Under the pieces are notes generated by a model that worked only from the letters and a program-made list of their open reading frames with translations, was not told where the DNA came from and did no database searches. Positions 34,858 to 44,263 of a stretch of 64,000 nt of DNA are shown one piece after another (position 1 is the stretch's first letter; each line of letters begins with the position of its first letter). The position numbers and the translations under genes were made by a program. The stretch covers positions 95,378 to 159,377 of the forward strand of contig NZ_LMJW01000022.1 in the NCBI RefSeq assembly GCF_001429505.1. Direction: 5' to 3'. The stretch is from Allobosea sp. Root483D1. Lineage in GTDB: Bacteria; Pseudomonadota; Alphaproteobacteria; Rhizobiales; Beijerinckiaceae.

Positions 34858-34934
34858 TCGCGCACGTCAATGACGTTGTGCGCGATCCAGACCGGTAACG
34901 CTGGCCTACGGCAGTGCCGGTAGGGACGCGCCCC

Positions 34935-37073
34935 TCACTCCCGCTTGCCGCCGCGCTTGAGATCGTAGTCGATCATGTAGGCGGTGCGCTGGTTGAGGCG
35001 CTGGCGGTAGACCTGCAGGTTCTCCATCACCCGCTGCACATAATTGCGCGTCTCGGTGAAGGAGATGCGCTCGACCCAGTCGACCGCATCGACCTCGGGC
35101 GAGCGCGGGTCGCCATAGGCGGCGATCCACTTCTTCACATTGCCCGAACCGGCATTATAGGCGGCGAAGGTCAGGATATAGGAGCCGCGCCAGTCGCCGA
35201 GCAGGTCGTTGAGATGGGCCGCGCCCATCTTCGCTGAATAGAGCGGGTCCTTGGTCAGTCGGTCGAGCTCGAAGGGAAATTGCGCCCGCCGCGCCGTCTC
35301 GCGCGCCGTTGCCGGCATCATCTGCATCAGCCCGAGCGCGCCGGCATGCGAGACCGCGGCCGGGTCGAAGGCGCTTTCCTGCCGGGCGATGGCATGGACG
35401 ATGGCCCGCTCCATCGGATCGCCCACCGACGGGAAATCCGGCACGCCGAAGGTCGGGAAGGCGGCCTCGTCGAGCGGGAAGCCGCGCTGCAGCGCTATCT
35501 TGCCGATGGTGAGCAGGGTCTTGGCGTCGCCGCGCTGGCGGGCAATGTCGGCGATGGCCTCGAGCGCGGCCGTATCGTGCAGGCGCTGCGACAGGTCGAT
35601 CAGCAATTGGCCGGCGAGATCGGGCGCCTCGATCGCATAGAGCAGCTTCGCCGCCTTGAAGCCCGGCAGATGCGCCAGCGGCGCCGCCATGGTGCGCCGG
35701 ACCGGCAGATCGGTGAGGCCGAGCCGGGCGCGGGCGAGCTGGCCGTAATAGGCGACCGGGTGCTCGGCGGCGCGGGTGTAGTAGGTCTTCGCCTCATCGG
35801 CCTTGCCGAGTGCGTCGGCGGCGCGGCCTTGCCAATAGGTGGCGCGCGCCACCGAGATCGGCGTCTCCGCGATCTTGGCCGCCTCGGCGAAATGCTTCGC
35901 CGCCCGCTCGGCATCCTTCTCGAAGCGCAGCGCGATCCAGCCGGCATGCCATTCGGCATCGATGCGTTCGGCCGTATCCTCTGCACCATGGCCGGACGTG
36001 ACGGCATAGGCGCCCTTGGCGTCGCCCTCGTCGAGCAGCTTGCGGGCGATTAGCCGGCGCTCTTCCCACCAGCCATCGCCGTCGCCGAGCAGGGCCGGGT
36101 CGCGCGGGACATCGGCGATCGCCTTCGCGGCATCGGCCGCTTTGCCGGAGCGGCGCGCCTGCTGCGCCTGCAGGAAGGCGAAGGAGATGTCCTTCTTCGC
36201 GGCCGCCGGCACGGCGTCGATCTGCTTCTGCGCGATCGGCCCCTTCGCCTTGGCGCTGGCGAGCCGGACCTTGGCCAGGGCGACATAGTCCTGCGAGACG
36301 CGGGCCGCATTGCGCAGCGCCTCCTCGCTCTTCCCGGCGAAAAGATAGCGCTCGGTGCGCAGGCGATGGTCGGCAGTGGTCAGCTTGTCGCCGAAATTGT
36401 CGAGCACGATCTTCTCGAGCCCGGCGCCGAGATGGTCCTTGAGCCAGGTCCGGCGGGCGAGCGCGATTGCCTCGTCCTGGCGGCCCTCGGCGGCGAGGGC
36501 GCGGGCGAGCGCGATGCGTCCGGCCGGGCTGATCGGCTCGCGGCCGTGGAAGAAGGCGCGGACGGTGTCGGGACTGCGCCGGTCGGTGACCAGCGCCGCT
36601 TCGGCGCGCCGGCGGAACGGCGTCGTGCCGGGATAATTCGGGAAGGCGTCGAGGAATTCGGCGATGCGCTCGAAGCTCACGACATTGGACAGGCTGCGCA
36701 GCGCCACCCATTCCAGCATGCCGCGCACCGCCTTGTCGTCGATGCTGCGGGCGATGGCGTCGCCATCCTCCAGCTTGCCGGCGCGATAGGCCGCGACCAC
36801 CTTCTTGAGCGGTTCGAGGTCGATGCGCTCTTCCGGCCGGGCAATCTCGGCCGGCGGCACGGGCGACGCGGGCGGCTCGGTCTGCGGGGCAAGCGAAGCG
36901 GTCACGCCGACATCGACGCTCGCAGGTCCGCTATCGACACCCGTATCGACCCTAGCCAGGCGCTCGATCTGCAACGGATGTGAGCCGTCAGGGCCCGCAG
37001 AGCAGGGTCCGGCGGTCACCAGAATGAGCGTCAGGCCGGCTCCAAAGAACCGTCGGCCCGGCGATATCGCCAT
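34935..37073 (-). CDS. soluble-type lytic murein transglycosylase
   Basis: 712 residues. The signal peptide ends around PCSAGP; a long alpha-helical superhelical domain (TPR-like repeats, about 90-520) matches Slt70; the C-terminal SLT domain has the catalytic Glu in HAIARQESAFDP, followed by GALGLMQMMPATA and LTFAAYNAGSGNVKKWI. It cleaves peptidoglycan glycan strands to anhydromuropeptides in the periplasm. The ATG at 37073 is preferred to a TTG one codon earlier. Divergent from dapA, a common arrangement in rhizobial relatives. Confidence 0.93.
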   Translation of the reverse strand: MAISPGRRFFGAGLTLILVTAGPCSAGPDGSHPLQIERLARVDTGVDSGPASVDVGVTASLAPQTEPPASPVPPAEIARPEERIDLEPLKKVVAAYRAGKLEDGDAIARSIDDKAVRGMLEWVALRSLSNVVSFERIAEFLDAFPNYPGTTPFRRRAEAALVTDRRSPDTVRAFFHGREPISPAGRIALARALAAEGRQDEAIALARRTWLKDHLGAGLEKIVLDNFGDKLTTADHRLRTERYLFAGKSEEALRNAARVSQDYVALAKVRLASAKAKGPIAQKQIDAVPAAAKKDISFAFLQAQQARRSGKAADAAKAIADVPRDPALLGDGDGWWEERRLIARKLLDEGDAKGAYAVTSGHGAEDTAERIDAEWHAGWIALRFEKDAERAAKHFAEAAKIAETPISVARATYWQGRAADALGKADEAKTYYTRAAEHPVAYYGQLARARLGLTDLPVRRTMAAPLAHLPGFKAAKLLYAIEAPDLAGQLLIDLSQRLHDTAALEAIADIARQRGDAKTLLTIGKIALQRGFPLDEAAFPTFGVPDFPSVGDPMERAIVHAIARQESAFDPAAVSHAGALGLMQMMPATARETARRAQFPFELDRLTKDPLYSAKMGAAHLNDLLGDWRGSYILTFAAYNAGSGNVKKWIAAYGDPRSPEVDAVDWVERISFTETRNYVQRVMENLQVYRQRLNQRTAYMIDYDLKRGGKRE

Positions 37074-37252
37074 CAAGGGGTCCCCCCAAGCAAGCCGGAT
37101 GGTAGCAGTAGGCCATGCTCCCGCAGGGAGCTTTATGAAGTCCTAACCATGCCGCCACGATTTTTGATGGTTTGGCGGCTTTGCGGACTGCGGCTGAAAG
37201 GCTATGTCTGTCGCCCGTTTCACGCCGAACTTTGTCGTTTTCAGGACCGTCC

Positions 37253-38146
37253 ATGACCAAGCATGCGCCCCTCACCGGTTCGATGCCCGCGCTGGTGACG
37301 CCGTTCAAGGGCGGAAAGATCGACGAGACGACGCTGCGTGCCCTGGTCGACTGGCAGATCGAGAGCGGCTCGACCGCGCTGGTTCCGGTCGGCACCACCG
37401 GCGAGAGCCCGACACTCAGCCATGAGGAACACGGCCACGTCACCGAGATCGTTCTCGACCAGGCCAAGGGCCGGGTGCCGGTCATTGCCGGCGCCGGCTC
37501 GAACAACACCACCGAGGCGATCTCGCTGGCGAAGCACGCCGAGAAGGCCGGCGCCCAGGCCGTGCTCGTGGTCACGCCCTACTACAACAAGCCGACCCAG
37601 GAGGGCATGTATCAGCACTTCAAGGCGGTGAACGATGCGATCGGCATCCCGATCATCATCTACAACATCCCGCCGCGCTCGGTGGTCGACATGTCGGTCG
37701 AGACCATGGCTCGGCTCTATGAGCTCAAGAACATCGCCGGGGTGAAGGACGCGACCGCCAATCTCGCCCGCGTCTCGCAGCAGCGCCATGTGCTCGGCCC
37801 GGACTTCATCCAGCTTTCGGGCGAGGACATGACGGCGCTCGCCTATATGGCCGCCGGCGGCCATGGCTGCATCTCGGTCGTCGCCAATGTCGCGCCGAAG
37901 CTCTGCGCCGATCTGATGACCTGCGCACTCAAGGGCGACTATGCCGGGGCCCTGAAGCTGCAGGACCGGCTGGTGCCGTTGCACGACGCCATCTTCAAGG
38001 AGCCGGGCCTGGCCGGTGCCAAGCATGGGCTGAAGCGCCTCGGCCGGATCGAGGAAGAGCTCCGCCTGCCGCTGATGCCGGTCACGCCGGCGACCGGGGA
38101 CGTCATTCGCAGCGCCATGGTTCACGCCGGCCTGCTCAATGCTTAA
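37253..38146 (+). CDS. dapA: 4-hydroxy-tetrahydrodipicolinate synthase
   Basis: 297 residues. Family blocks: [62 protein letters not shown] (catalytic Tyr), [10 protein letters not shown] with the Schiff-base Lys, and [12 protein letters not shown]. It condenses pyruvate with aspartate semialdehyde, committing to DAP and lysine. AGGA lies six bases before the ATG at 37253; the open frame upstream of it is not conserved. smpB follows 52 bp downstream. Confidence 0.97.
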   Translation: MTKHAPLTGSMPALVTPFKGGKIDETTLRALVDWQIESGSTALVPVGTTGESPTLSHEEHGHVTEIVLDQAKGRVPVIAGAGSNNTTEAISLAKHAEKAGAQAVLVVTPYYNKPTQEGMYQHFKAVNDAIGIPIIIYNIPPRSVVDMSVETMARLYELKNIAGVKDATANLARVSQQRHVLGPDFIQLSGEDMTALAYMAAGGHGCISVVANVAPKLCADLMTCALKGDYAGALKLQDRLVPLHDAIFKEPGLAGAKHGLKRLGRIEEELRLPLMPVTPATGDVIRSAMVHAGLLNA

Positions 38147-38198
38147 GTGAGGTGATCGGCGTCGCGGCCTCGCGATCGCCGGTTGCCGGAGAGTTTCG

Positions 38199-38672
38199 AT
38201 GAGCAAGCCAGATCCAGAGCGCTACAAGCTTGCGGCCGATAACCGCAAGGCGCGCTACAACTATGCCATCACCGAGACCTTGGAAGCCGGCATCGCCCTG
38301 CAGGGCACCGAGATCAAGTCGCTGCGCGGCGGCAGGGCGACGATCGGTGAGAGCTATGCCGGGCCGATGGGCACTGAGCTCTTCCTGTTCAACGCCCATA
38401 TCCCAGAATATCTCGAAGCCAACCGCTTCAACCATGATGTCCGCCGGCCGCGTAAGCTGCTGCTGCACCGCCGCCAGATCGACAAGCTGATGGGTGCGAT
38501 CCAGCGCGAGGGCTACACCGTTATCCCGCTCAAGGTCTATTTCAACGAAAAGGGCCGGGCGAAAGTCGAGCTTGGCCTCGGCAAGGGCAAGAAACTGCAC
38601 GACAAGCGCGAGACCGAGAAGGCCCGCGACTGGAATCGCGACAAGGCGCGGATCCTGAAGACGGGCGGATAG
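38199..38672 (+). CDS. smpB: SsrA-binding protein SmpB
   Basis: 157 residues. [102 protein letters not shown] cover the whole SmpB fold and its basic C-terminal tail. It delivers tmRNA to stalled ribosomes for trans-translation. The ssrA gene itself is not in the window. It follows dapA as in many Hyphomicrobiales. Confidence 0.97.
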   Translation: MSKPDPERYKLAADNRKARYNYAITETLEAGIALQGTEIKSLRGGRATIGESYAGPMGTELFLFNAHIPEYLEANRFNHDVRRPRKLLLHRRQIDKLMGAIQREGYTVIPLKVYFNEKGRAKVELGLGKGKKLHDKRETEKARDWNRDKARILKTGG

Positions 38673-38690
38673 AGCGCCAAAAACCTGCGC

Positions 38691-39080
38691 TTATCCGGAG
38701 GTCAGCCCGTCAGGCTCGACGAAGCCTCCCTCCGGCGCCGGATGGGGCAGTGACCAGCCGAAATAGACTTCCACCTCGACGATCTTGCCGTTCCTGATCG
38801 TCATTAGCTCGGTATTGCGGAATCCTTTCCCGCCTACGGATTCGCCTTGGTATGTGACGAAGACCGTCTCGCCCATCTCTATGAGGTGCTTGATCGTGCA
38901 GGAACGGATGCGCTCGCTGTTTGGCCAGCAACGCTCGAAATAGGTCTCGCGATCAAGCCGATTGTCGAGAGGGCTGCTGAAATGGAAATCCTCGGCGATG
39001 AGGACCTCCAGCGCCGCCCGATCCTTGTCGACATAGGCCTGATAGCAGGCGCGCGCGATCTCGCTGACATCATCCGGCAT
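38691..39080 (-). CDS. NTF2-like/SnoaL-type protein
   Basis: 129 residues with the NTF2-like cone fold pattern: N-terminal helix ARACYQAYVDKDRAALEVLIAEDFHFSSPL, then FERCWPNSERIRSCTIKHLIEMGETVFVTYQGE and NTELMTIRNGKIVEVEVYFGW. Proteins of this type are small-molecule-binding or isomerase-like; a specific activity cannot be given. No signal peptide. Convergent with smpB, 18 bp apart. Confidence 0.8.
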   Translation of the reverse strand: MPDDVSEIARACYQAYVDKDRAALEVLIAEDFHFSSPLDNRLDRETYFERCWPNSERIRSCTIKHLIEMGETVFVTYQGESVGGKGFRNTELMTIRNGKIVEVEVYFGWSLPHPAPEGGFVEPDGLTSG

Positions 39081-39141
39081 TCGCCACCCCAGGCTTTCCC
39101 ATTACAACCGTAACGGGAGAAGCCAAGGGAAGTTCCGCCGG

Positions 39142-39867
39142 TCAGGCCATCGCCTTCTTGAAGTTCTCGTTCGCCTTGTCCCAGTTCACCGTCTTCCACC
39201 AGGCGGCGAGGTATTCCGGCCGGCGGTTCTGGTATTTCAGGTAATAGGCGTGCTCCCAGACATCGACGCCGAGCACCGCCTTGGCGCCGAGCTCGAGCGG
39301 CGTGTCCTGATTGGCCGTCGAGACGATCGCGAGCTTCTTGTCCTTGTCGACGACGAGCCAGGCCCAGCCCGAGCCGAAGCGGGTCGCGCCGGCCTGGTTG
39401 ACCTTCTGCACCAGCTCCAGCATCGAGCCGAAGGCGCCATCGATCGCGCTCTTCAGCTCTGCGCCGGGCTGCTGTGCTCCGCCCGGCGTCATCAGCTCCC
39501 AGAAGAAGCTATGGTTCCAGTGGCCGCCGACATTGTTGCGGACCGCGGTGCGGACATTGTCGGGGGCGACGCTGAGATCGGCGAGCACGGTCTCGATCGG
39601 CGTCGTCCGCAAAGCTTCCCATTGGCCGGCGGCGGCGTTGGCGCCGTTCACATAGGCCTGATGATGCAGCGAATGGTGGATGCGCATGGTCTGCGCGTCG
39701 ATGACCGGCTCCAGCGCCTCATAGGCGTAAGTCAGCTTCGGCAGCGTGAAGACCGGCGGCGGCGGCGCGGCCGGAGCTGGTGCTGTCTGCGCCAGCACCA
39801 GCGCCGGGCGGGCAATCACGAAGGCGGAGCCGGCGGCGAGGCCGGTGAGAAAGCTGCGGCGTTCCAA
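39142..39867 (-). CDS. Tat-exported Fe/Mn superoxide dismutase
   Basis: 241 residues from a TTG start at 39867, set by GGAGG seven bases upstream (39875-39879). The N-terminus is a twin-arginine signal (ERRSFLTGLAAGSAF...LAQ) followed by a Pro/Ala linker. The dismutase domain keeps all metal ligands: IHHSLHHQAYV, NHSFFW, and DVWEHAYYLKYQNRRPEYL. Fe/Mn enzymes are usually cytosolic; the Tat signal implies a folded, metal-loaded periplasmic form. Whether Fe or Mn is used is not certain from the few residues compared. Confidence 0.93.
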   Translation of the reverse strand: MERRSFLTGLAAGSAFVIARPALVLAQTAPAPAAPPPPVFTLPKLTYAYEALEPVIDAQTMRIHHSLHHQAYVNGANAAAGQWEALRTTPIETVLADLSVAPDNVRTAVRNNVGGHWNHSFFWELMTPGGAQQPGAELKSAIDGAFGSMLELVQKVNQAGATRFGSGWAWLVVDKDKKLAIVSTANQDTPLELGAKAVLGVDVWEHAYYLKYQNRRPEYLAAWWKTVNWDKANENFKKAMA

Positions 39868-39874
39868 GATATGC

Positions 39875-39879
39875 CCTCC
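39875..39879 (-). promoter_or_regulatory. ribosome binding site for the TTG start of superoxide dismutase
   Basis: GGAGG on the minus strand seven bases before TTG 39867. It decides the start against the 33-codon longer open frame, whose extra residues are not signal-like. Confidence 0.7.
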
Positions 39880-39987
39880 GGGTGTCGTTGCGGAAACAGA
39901 GCTTGCCTGCTGCGCACGCCGCGTCAAGCGGCCGGACGCGGGTAAGCCCGGCCGTTGCTGGCACAACGCGAGAGGGGAGGCTTCGGT

Positions 39988-40602
39988 TCAGCCTTCCGGC
40001 GGCTCGTCGCCCTGGCGGATGCCGTAGCGCCGCTCCAACCCCGGATTGCCGGCGGCCGGCGTGCGTGCGGCCCGCTCGGACGGGTCGCGCCCGACCTTCG
40101 GCATCAGGGTGGCGAGCTCGACGAATTCGTCGCATTGCCGGCGCAGATCGTCGGCCACCATGGGCGGGTTGGTGTTGATGGTCGAGACCACCGAGACCTT
40201 GACGCCCTTGCGCTGCACCGCCTCGACCAGCGGACGGAAATCGCCATCGCCGGAGAACAAGTAGATGTGGTCGAGATGGGGGGCGAGCTCGAGCATCTCG
40301 ATGGCGAGCTCGATGTCCATGTTGCCCTTGACGCGGCGGCGGCCGGTCGCGTCGGTGAACTCCTTAGCCGCCTTGGTGATGACCCGGTAGCCGTTATAGT
40401 CGAGCCAGTCGACCAGCGGCCTGATCGAGGTGTACTCTTCGCTTTCCACCAGTGTCGTGAAGTAGAAGGCCCGGATCAGATTGCCGCGGCCCTGGAATTC
40501 CTTGAGTAAACGTCGGTAATCCATATCGAAGCCGAGTTGCTTCGACGTCGCATAGAGGTTGGCTCCGTCGATGAAGAGCGCAATGCGCGGTTCACCTGCC
40601 AT
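39988..40602 (-). CDS. NYN-domain protein (LabA/DUF88-like)
   Basis: 204 residues. RIALFIDGANLY near the N-terminus, LVDWLDYNGYRVITK, KGNMDIELAIEML and YLFSGDGDFRPLVEAVQRKGVKVSVVS carry the conserved acidic residues of the NYN PIN-like ribonuclease fold. Close relatives lie beside smpB and rpoZ in rhizobial genomes. Probably an RNA-processing nuclease, but the substrate is unknown. AGGAG seven bases upstream fixes the ATG at 40602. Confidence 0.9.
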   Translation of the reverse strand: MAGEPRIALFIDGANLYATSKQLGFDMDYRRLLKEFQGRGNLIRAFYFTTLVESEEYTSIRPLVDWLDYNGYRVITKAAKEFTDATGRRRVKGNMDIELAIEMLELAPHLDHIYLFSGDGDFRPLVEAVQRKGVKVSVVSTINTNPPMVADDLRRQCDEFVELATLMPKVGRDPSERAARTPAAGNPGLERRYGIRQGDEPPEG

Positions 40603-40778
40603 GTAATGGCTCCTGGCTAAAATCGGGTCGATCAATAAGAATCGGCGCGGATCAAGGTTGAATAATGTCGGGGCGGTGCTCCAAATCGAGCACCCTTCGG
40701 GGTTTATGTGGTGAATGCGGTCACATACGCAAGATTGTGATCGAATTTTGCCATTTGCGCGTGCGGGCGCACAGGTAT

Positions 40779-41690
40779 TCAGCTTTTCGGAAAGTCCAGC
40801 CCCATCTCGCGATAGCGCTCCGGATCGTCGCTCCAGTTCTCACGGACCTTGACGAACAGGAAGAGGTGTACCTTCGCCTCGGCCGCTTCGGCGATCTCGA
40901 CGCGCGCCTTCTGGCCGATCGCCTTGATCGTCTGGCCGCCTTCGCCGAGCACGATCTTCCGCTGGCCTTCGCGCTCGACATAGATCGTCTGCTCGATCCG
41001 GACCGAGCCATCCGGACGCTGCTGCCAGCTCTCGGTCTCGACGGTCGAGCGATAGGGCAATTCGTCGTGCAGCCGCTCGAAGATCTTCTCGCGGGTGATC
41101 TCGGCGGCGAGGAAACGCAGCGGCGCATCCGAGATCTGGTCTTCCGGATAGAGCCAGGGACCGGGCTTCATCCGGGTCTCGAGCCAGCCCAGGATGTCCT
41201 TGACGCCATAGCCGGTCAGCGCCGCGACCATGAAGGTCGCCTCGAACTTGGACTGCTCGTTCACGGCCGTGGTGATGGCGAGCAGCTTCTCCTTCGGGAT
41301 CGTGTCGATCTTGTTGAGGATCAGGAACTTCGGCTGCTTCAGCTGGACGAGCTTCTCCAGCAGGGCGGTGTTCTCTTCGTGGTCGAAGCGGCCGACATCG
41401 ATCAGCACGCCGATCAGGTCGGCATCGGTCGCCCCGCCCCAGGCACTCGTCACCATGGCGCGGTCGAGCCGGCGCTTGGGCGCGAAGATGCCGGGCGTGT
41501 CGACGAAGATGATCTGCGTCTGCCCGGTGAGCGCGATGCCGCGCACCTGGGTGCGGGTCGTCTGCACCTTGCGCGAGACGATCGAGACCTTGGCGCCGAC
41601 GAGCTGGTTCAGCAGCGTCGACTTGCCGGCATTGGGCGCGCCGATCAGCGCGACGAAGCCGCAGCGGGTTGCCTCGTTAGGCTCAGCCAT
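40779..41690 (-). CDS. era: GTPase Era
   Basis: 303 residues. G1 LIGAPNAGKSTLLNQLVG, G3 FVDTPGIF, G4 LNKID, and a C-terminal KH domain with RKIVLGEGGQTIKAIGQKARVEI. Era binds the 3' end of 16S rRNA and is needed for 30S assembly. GAGG lies six bases before the ATG at 41690, which overlaps the rnc stop by 8 bp (coupled translation). A 176-bp gap separates it from the NYN gene. Confidence 0.97.
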   Translation of the reverse strand: MAEPNEATRCGFVALIGAPNAGKSTLLNQLVGAKVSIVSRKVQTTRTQVRGIALTGQTQIIFVDTPGIFAPKRRLDRAMVTSAWGGATDADLIGVLIDVGRFDHEENTALLEKLVQLKQPKFLILNKIDTIPKEKLLAITTAVNEQSKFEATFMVAALTGYGVKDILGWLETRMKPGPWLYPEDQISDAPLRFLAAEITREKIFERLHDELPYRSTVETESWQQRPDGSVRIEQTIYVEREGQRKIVLGEGGQTIKAIGQKARVEIAEAAEAKVHLFLFVKVRENWSDDPERYREMGLDFPKS

Positions 41691-42414
41691 GCTCGCCCTC
41701 CATCGCATTGTTCCACAGGCCCTGCCGGCGCAGGAAGGATTCGGCCGCCGCCTGCTCGGCCAGCCGCTTCGAGCGCCCCTCGGCTTCCGCTTCCGCCAAG
41801 GTGCCTATGCGCACGATGATGCGGAAGATTGGGGCGTGATCCGGGCCGGAGCGGCCGCTCTCGGCATAGGTCGGGGTCGGATGGCCCTGGCCCTGCGCCC
41901 ATTCCTGCAGCGCGGTCTTTGCGTCGCGTAAGGGGGTCGCCGGCTTCAGCAGACGCTCGCCGAAACCGGCCTCGACCAGCTTGCGCGCCGCATCATAGCC
42001 TCCGTCGATGAAGACCGCACCGATGATCGCCTCGCAGGCATCGGCCAGGATCGCCTTGTTCTTGCGCGCGCCCGAGAGGATCTCGCCCTCGCCGAGGCGC
42101 AGATGCGGGCCCACATCCCAGGCCGCAGCGACTTCGGCGCAGGTTTCCTTGCGCACGAGGTCGGCGAGGCGGCGCGACATGTCGCCTTCCTCGGCCTGCG
42201 GATAGGTGGTGAACAGCATGTCTGCAACCGAGAGGCCGAGCACCCGGTCGCCCAGGAACTCGAGCCGCTGATAGCTGGCGATCCGGCGCGGATCCGCGCT
42301 CATATGGGTGAGCGCCGTCTCCAGCAGGGCCCGGTCGCGGAAGCGGTGGCCGAGCCTGTCCTCGAGCCGCGAGAGCTCGGGCAGCTTGCGGCCGCTATCG
42401 CTGGTCTTGCTCAC
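41683..42414 (-). CDS. rnc: ribonuclease III
   Basis: 243 residues from GTG 42414, which overlaps the lepB stop as GTGA; the open frame reaches 42459 but would overlap lepB by 49 bp. RNase III signature RLEFLGDRVLG (50-60), GALIG-like second acidic site (ADACEAIIGAVFIDGGYDAA) and a C-terminal dsRNA-binding domain (TALQEWAQGQGHPTPTY...KRLAEQAAAESFLRR). It processes rRNA and other duplex RNA. It lies between lepB and era, the conserved alphaproteobacterial order. Confidence 0.96.
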   Translation of the reverse strand: MSKTSDSGRKLPELSRLEDRLGHRFRDRALLETALTHMSADPRRIASYQRLEFLGDRVLGLSVADMLFTTYPQAEEGDMSRRLADLVRKETCAEVAAAWDVGPHLRLGEGEILSGARKNKAILADACEAIIGAVFIDGGYDAARKLVEAGFGERLLKPATPLRDAKTALQEWAQGQGHPTPTYAESGRSGPDHAPIFRIIVRIGTLAEAEAEGRSKRLAEQAAAESFLRRQGLWNNAMEGEHG

Positions 42415-43175
42415 TTGATTGTCGAGAACATGCGGTTCCAGCGTACCGTCCAGGGCCATTCCCAGATGCGCCAGGCGGACGCGCCCTCGTCGATCGAGAA
42501 GAAGATGATTTCGGCGCGGCCGACGAAGTTCTCGAACGGCACGTAGCCGACGCTGCGATCGCGCGAATCGAGCGAGTTGTCGCGATTGTCGCCCATCATG
42601 AAGAAATGACTGGCCGGTACCGTGAAGACCGGGGTGTTGTCGAAGGTGCCGGTGTCGCCTTCGCGCTCGATGATCTGGTGGCTGACGCCGTTCGGCAGGG
42701 TCTCGCGGTACTGGATCGCATTGGTGGCGCGGCCCCAGGCATCGGTGGTGACGAAATCGGCGATGCGCTCGCGCTTCACCGGCTGGTTATTGATGTGCAG
42801 CACGCCGTCGATCATCTGGATGCGGTCGCCCGGCAGGCCGATGACGCGCTTGATGTAGTCGGTCGAATTGTCGCTCGGCAGCTTGAACACGGCGATGTCG
42901 CCGCGCTTCGGCTCGGCCGCCCAGACCCGGCCCTGGAAGAGCGGCGGGCTGAACGGCATCGAATGCTTCGAATAGCCGTAGGTGTATTTCGAGACGAACA
43001 GATAGTCGCCGATCAGCAGCGTCGGGATCAGCGAACCCGAGGGGATGTTGAAGGGCTGGAACAGCAGGGTCCGGATCACCAGGGCGATCAGCAGCGCCTG
43101 TACGACGACCTTGATGGTCTCGAGGATGCCGCCTTCGTCCTTGGTCTTGCTCTTGATCTCGGCGTCGTTGGCCAC
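42411..43175 (-). CDS. lepB: signal peptidase I
   Basis: 254 residues. One membrane segment (about 21-40) precedes NIPSGSLIPTLLIGDYLFVSKY with catalytic Ser48; KRVIGLPGDRIQ supplies the general-base Lys109. The C-terminal box is GDNRDNSLDSR. It removes signal peptides from exported proteins on the periplasmic face. In place of the usual Met after the catalytic Ser there is Leu. It is followed by rnc and era with overlapping ends, so all three are probably one transcript. Confidence 0.97.
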   Translation of the reverse strand: MANDAEIKSKTKDEGGILETIKVVVQALLIALVIRTLLFQPFNIPSGSLIPTLLIGDYLFVSKYTYGYSKHSMPFSPPLFQGRVWAAEPKRGDIAVFKLPSDNSTDYIKRVIGLPGDRIQMIDGVLHINNQPVKRERIADFVTTDAWGRATNAIQYRETLPNGVSHQIIEREGDTGTFDNTPVFTVPASHFFMMGDNRDNSLDSRDRSVGYVPFENFVGRAEIIFFSIDEGASAWRIWEWPWTVRWNRMFSTIK

Positions 43176-43513
43176 ACGGGCCTCCTGCTGGCTACGTTTC
43201 GAGTGCGCGGTCTAGCCGACTATCGGGCTCCGGACAACGCAGGCGCGATACGGGAAGGCCGGCCGTTGCACGGCCGGACGCTGTCGTGCCGATACTCTGA
43301 GAGACGGGCGACGAAAAGCCCTTCGTGGTGCCCGCAGCGCAGGGCGAACCTGCGAGCGCTGCCGGGATGGGGCTGGGGTGCGGCCCGGTCGGCAAAGAAC
43401 CGAGGATCGCCTCGGCTTGCGCTGGCAGCTCTGCCGACCCGCATCTGCGCCAGATTGACGCTGGGTTGCGCCGCGATCACAGTCCTGTGATCGCAACCAA
43501 AGGGCGAATCGAC
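43176..43513. other. 338-bp divergent intergenic region between lepB and aqpZ
   Basis: No gene is seen. It holds a perfect palindrome just before aqpZ (43473-43494) and a shorter hairpin CCGGCCG-N5-CGGCCGG (about 43259-43277). Promoters for both lepB (minus strand) and aqpZ (plus strand) should lie here, but no convincing -35/-10 pair was found. Confidence 0.6.
43473..43494. promoter_or_regulatory. perfect 10-bp-arm palindrome upstream of aqpZ
   Basis: Arms GCGATCACAG and CTGTGATCGC separated by TC, ending 19 bp before the aqpZ ATG and directly before its ribosome site AGGG. It could be a repressor operator or a translation-blocking hairpin. Confidence 0.5.
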
Positions 43514-44245
43514 ATGAGCACGAAGAAGTATGCCGCGGAAGCCATCGGTACCTTCTGGCTGACCTTTGCAGGCTGTGGCAGCGCCGTCATCGCCGCCGGC
43601 TTTCCGCAGGTCGGTATCGGCCTGCTCGGCGTTTCCCTCGCCTTCGGCCTGACCGTCGTCACCATGGCCTATGCGATCGGTCACATCTCCGGTTGCCATC
43701 TCAACCCCGCCGTCACCGTCGGCCTTGCCGCAGGCGGCCGTTTCCCGGCAGGACAGGTCGTTCCCTACATCGTCGCCCAGGTCGTCGGCGCGATCCTCGG
43801 CGCCACCGTGCTCTATTTCATCGCCGTCGGAGCGCCGGGCTTCGATGTCGCCAAGGGTTTCGCCTCCAACGGCTTCGGTGAGCACTCACCCGGCAAATAC
43901 GGGCTGGCTTCCGCCTTCCTGACCGAAGTCGTGATGACCATGATGTTCCTGTTCATCATCATGGGCGCGACCCATGGCAAGGCGCCGGCCGGGTTCGCCC
44001 CGCTCGCCATCGGCCTCGGGCTCTGCCTGATCCATCTCGTCAGCATCCCGGTGACCAACACCTCGGTCAATCCGGCGCGCTCGACCGGCCCAGCGCTCTT
44101 CGTCGGTGGCTGGGCGCTGCAGCAGCTCTGGCTGTTCTGGCTGGCGCCGATCATCGGCGGTGCGCTCGGCGGCATAGTCTATCGCTGGCTGAGCGAGGAA
44201 CCGCGCGGTGAGGTCACCGGCGTCACGCCGGCCCCGGCCGAATAA
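43514..44245 (+). CDS. aqpZ: aquaporin Z
   Basis: 243 residues. Both NPA boxes are present, HLNPAVTVG and [12 protein letters not shown], in six membrane helices; [18 protein letters not shown] starts helix 1. The Arg after the second NPA and His in the [15 protein letters not shown] stretch fit a water-selective AqpZ. It exchanges water during osmotic change. It lies on the plus strand inside the minus-strand pdxJ-acpS-lepB-rnc-era set, so it interrupts that operon. Convergent with acpS, 18 bp apart. Confidence 0.95.
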   Translation: MSTKKYAAEAIGTFWLTFAGCGSAVIAAGFPQVGIGLLGVSLAFGLTVVTMAYAIGHISGCHLNPAVTVGLAAGGRFPAGQVVPYIVAQVVGAILGATVLYFIAVGAPGFDVAKGFASNGFGEHSPGKYGLASAFLTEVVMTMMFLFIIMGATHGKAPAGFAPLAIGLGLCLIHLVSIPVTNTSVNPARSTGPALFVGGWALQQLWLFWLAPIIGGALGGIVYRWLSEEPRGEVTGVTPAPAE

Positions 44246-44263
44246 GGACGAACGCTTCCGAGG

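Larger units (their letters stand above)
34574..34934. other. 361-bp intergenic region with promoter and REPIN-like doublet
   Basis: No gene is seen. The part next to the amidohydrolase (34600-34650) is unusually AT-rich and holds two short palindromes. The middle holds a pair of inverted hairpin repeats (34718-34759 and 34818-34857). The remainder near the transglycosylase stop shows no recognisable terminator. Confidence 0.7.

Noticed and set aside
37117-37131. GCTCCC-GCA-GGGAGC hairpin in the transglycosylase/dapA gap
   Set aside because: Only three T follow and the flanking genes are divergent, so a terminator makes little sense here.
41683-42459. rnc start at 42459
   Set aside because: It would overlap lepB by 49 bp; GTG 42414 overlaps the lepB stop by 4 bp and gives the normal RNase III length.
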